DNA of 64,000 nt from Sansalvadorimonas sp965221135 (GTDB taxonomy: Bacteria; Pseudomonadota; Gammaproteobacteria; Pseudomonadales; Endozoicomonadaceae): assembly GCA_965221135.1 (NCBI GenBank), contig CBDCRZ010000087.1, positions 1-64,000 of the forward strand, written 5' to 3'. Under the pieces are notes generated by a model that saw only the letters and a list, made by a program, of their open reading frames with translations, was not told the origin of the DNA and did not search any database. Within the stretch, counting starts at the first letter, position 1; each line of letters starts with the position of its first letter. The position numbers and the translations under genes are program-made. Positions 63,441 to 64,000 of the stretch are shown piece after piece.

Positions 63441-63555
63441 AATATTTACCTGCTAAGGTTTTACGAGGAAGGTGAAAAGTAGAGCAGTGCACGAAAGTGT
63501 CAAATCAATAGGTGTCCCAGACTCTCAAAATAGGAAATAAACTCAATATGATAAG

Positions 63556-63605
63556 GAAGCCGAGCTTTGGATAACTACCTGAAAAGCCTTTCTTGAAAAC
63601 CAACC
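63556..63605 (+). pseudogene. Relic of dmsD (short internal fragment)
   Basis: GAGCTTTGGATAACTACCTG and the following bases align with dmsD 62033-62085 at about 85 percent identity by eye. No reading frame is kept beyond it. Confidence 0.75.
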
Positions 63606-63608
63606 ACC

Positions 63609-64000
63609 TTATTTTTCATTATCTCTTAAAACACACAGACCAGTTTCATCAAAGCGCTCGCCAATTGGTGAGCACTGATCTGGGTAGGAGAGTGAGGGAA
63701 GTTGATAAATATGAGAAAACGGATCTTTGGAGAAATTTTTAATAGCATTTTTCTTCAACCACGACCCTCTCAATAAATTAAGCGGTCTGGATGCTGACAT
63801 ATAAAATGTGACCAAGAGAGGTTGCAACCAGATGGTTTCTTCTAAAAATTCCTGATAAAACTCATTAAAATTCTTATCGCCATAAAACAACTTATAATAA
63901 GCATTAGCACCAAGGCAGCCCTCAAGAAGGGATCCTGATCCTGCTGTATTCTTTCCTTTTCTCATTTCATTAAGCTGCTGCACTGAAATACCATGTTCAT
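63609..64000 (-). CDS. Hypothetical protein, 5' end beyond the window
   Basis: The open frame continues through the right edge (EHGISVQQLNEMRKGKN at the boundary), so the start lies outside. The 130 visible residues are unrecognised, aromatic-rich (NAYYKLFYGDKNFNEFYQEF) and soluble-looking. It ends at 63609. Confidence 0.6.
   Translation of the reverse strand, partial: EHGISVQQLNEMRKGKNTAGSGSLLEGCLGANAYYKLFYGDKNFNEFYQEFLEETIWLQPLLVTFYMSASRPLNLLRGSWLKKNAIKNFSKDPFSHIYQLPSLSYPDQCSPIGERFDETGLCVLRDNEK

Larger units (their letters stand above)
62791..63518. mobile_element. Decayed RAYT unit between inverted REP-like copies
   Basis: Single REP-like copies GGGACAGCCATTGATT (62791-62806) and its inverse AATCAATAGGTGTCCC (63503-63518) flank a truncated RAYT gene. 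The same arm forms the palindromes at 52.7 and 53.6 kb. Between 62807 and 63185 I see only debris, including three 15-bp tandem units. Confidence 0.7.

Overview
The window looks like a chromosome segment of a gammaproteobacterium of the Endozoicomonas / Oceanospirillales kind (inference). Housekeeping genes are arranged as in gamma-proteobacteria: dnaX-ybaB-recR with the 4.5S RNA gene upstream, ttcA, recQ, a yeiP-type EF-P paralogue, a codBA pair and a dmsABC-dmsD-napF operon. Between them lie many long, lineage-specific proteins with eukaryote-like or secreted features, as is usual for host-associated bacteria with many candidate effectors.

Layout. 1-10.7 kb is accessory: a 1149-residue unknown protein, a polytopic membrane protein, small secreted or unknown proteins, a protein with a long Asp/Gln/Leu repeat encoded by hexanucleotide repeats, and a decayed protein-kinase-like gene. 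11.2-24.2 kb mixes a VirK-like periplasmic protein, ttcA, a bax-type glucosaminidase, a Yip1 protein, an SprT protease, an HPt protein, recQ, a UPF0149 protein, a phosphate-binding/OmpA fusion and a proline-rich coiled-coil protein. 24.2-27.6 kb is recR, ybaB, dnaX and ffs. 27.9-32.8 kb holds an isochorismatase-fold protein with a C11 tract, then NAD salvage (pncB, pncA) divergent from an NrtR-type regulator with a clear operator between, then an epimerase. 32.9-39.8 kb has a cytochrome c, a cytidylyltransferase with a signal peptide, uraA, four tRNA-Arg(ACG) genes in two promoter-driven pairs, a secreted methyltransferase-like protein, a HAD phosphatase, yeiP, yjaG and a DUF2788 gene.

39.8-53.6 kb is the most rearranged part. 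Two paralogous effector-like genes arose by tandem duplication that also copied the end of the DUF2788 gene. They are followed by an SLC13-type transporter, a secreted protein, a HAD-domain protein, and a patchwork of intact, truncated and frameshifted copies of two other families. REPIN-like palindromes lie at 52.7 and 53.6 kb. 53.7-57.2 kb is codBA and a frameshifted GNAT gene. 57.5-62.8 kb is the anaerobic dimethyl-sulfoxide-type reductase operon with an FNR-like site upstream. The end holds a decayed REP-associated transposase between inverted copies of the same REP-like sequence, a relic of dmsD, and a gene running off the right edge.

Functional links. NrtR probably controls nicotinamide/nicotinate salvage through pncA and possibly pncB. 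UraA and CodBA take up and convert pyrimidine bases. DmsABC with its chaperone DmsD and the ferredoxin NapF supports respiration without oxygen. The lineage-specific secreted proteins (cytidylyltransferase, methyltransferase-like protein, paralogous NLS-bearing pair) are the best leads for undescribed host-directed biology. No CRISPR array, complete insertion sequence or prophage was seen.
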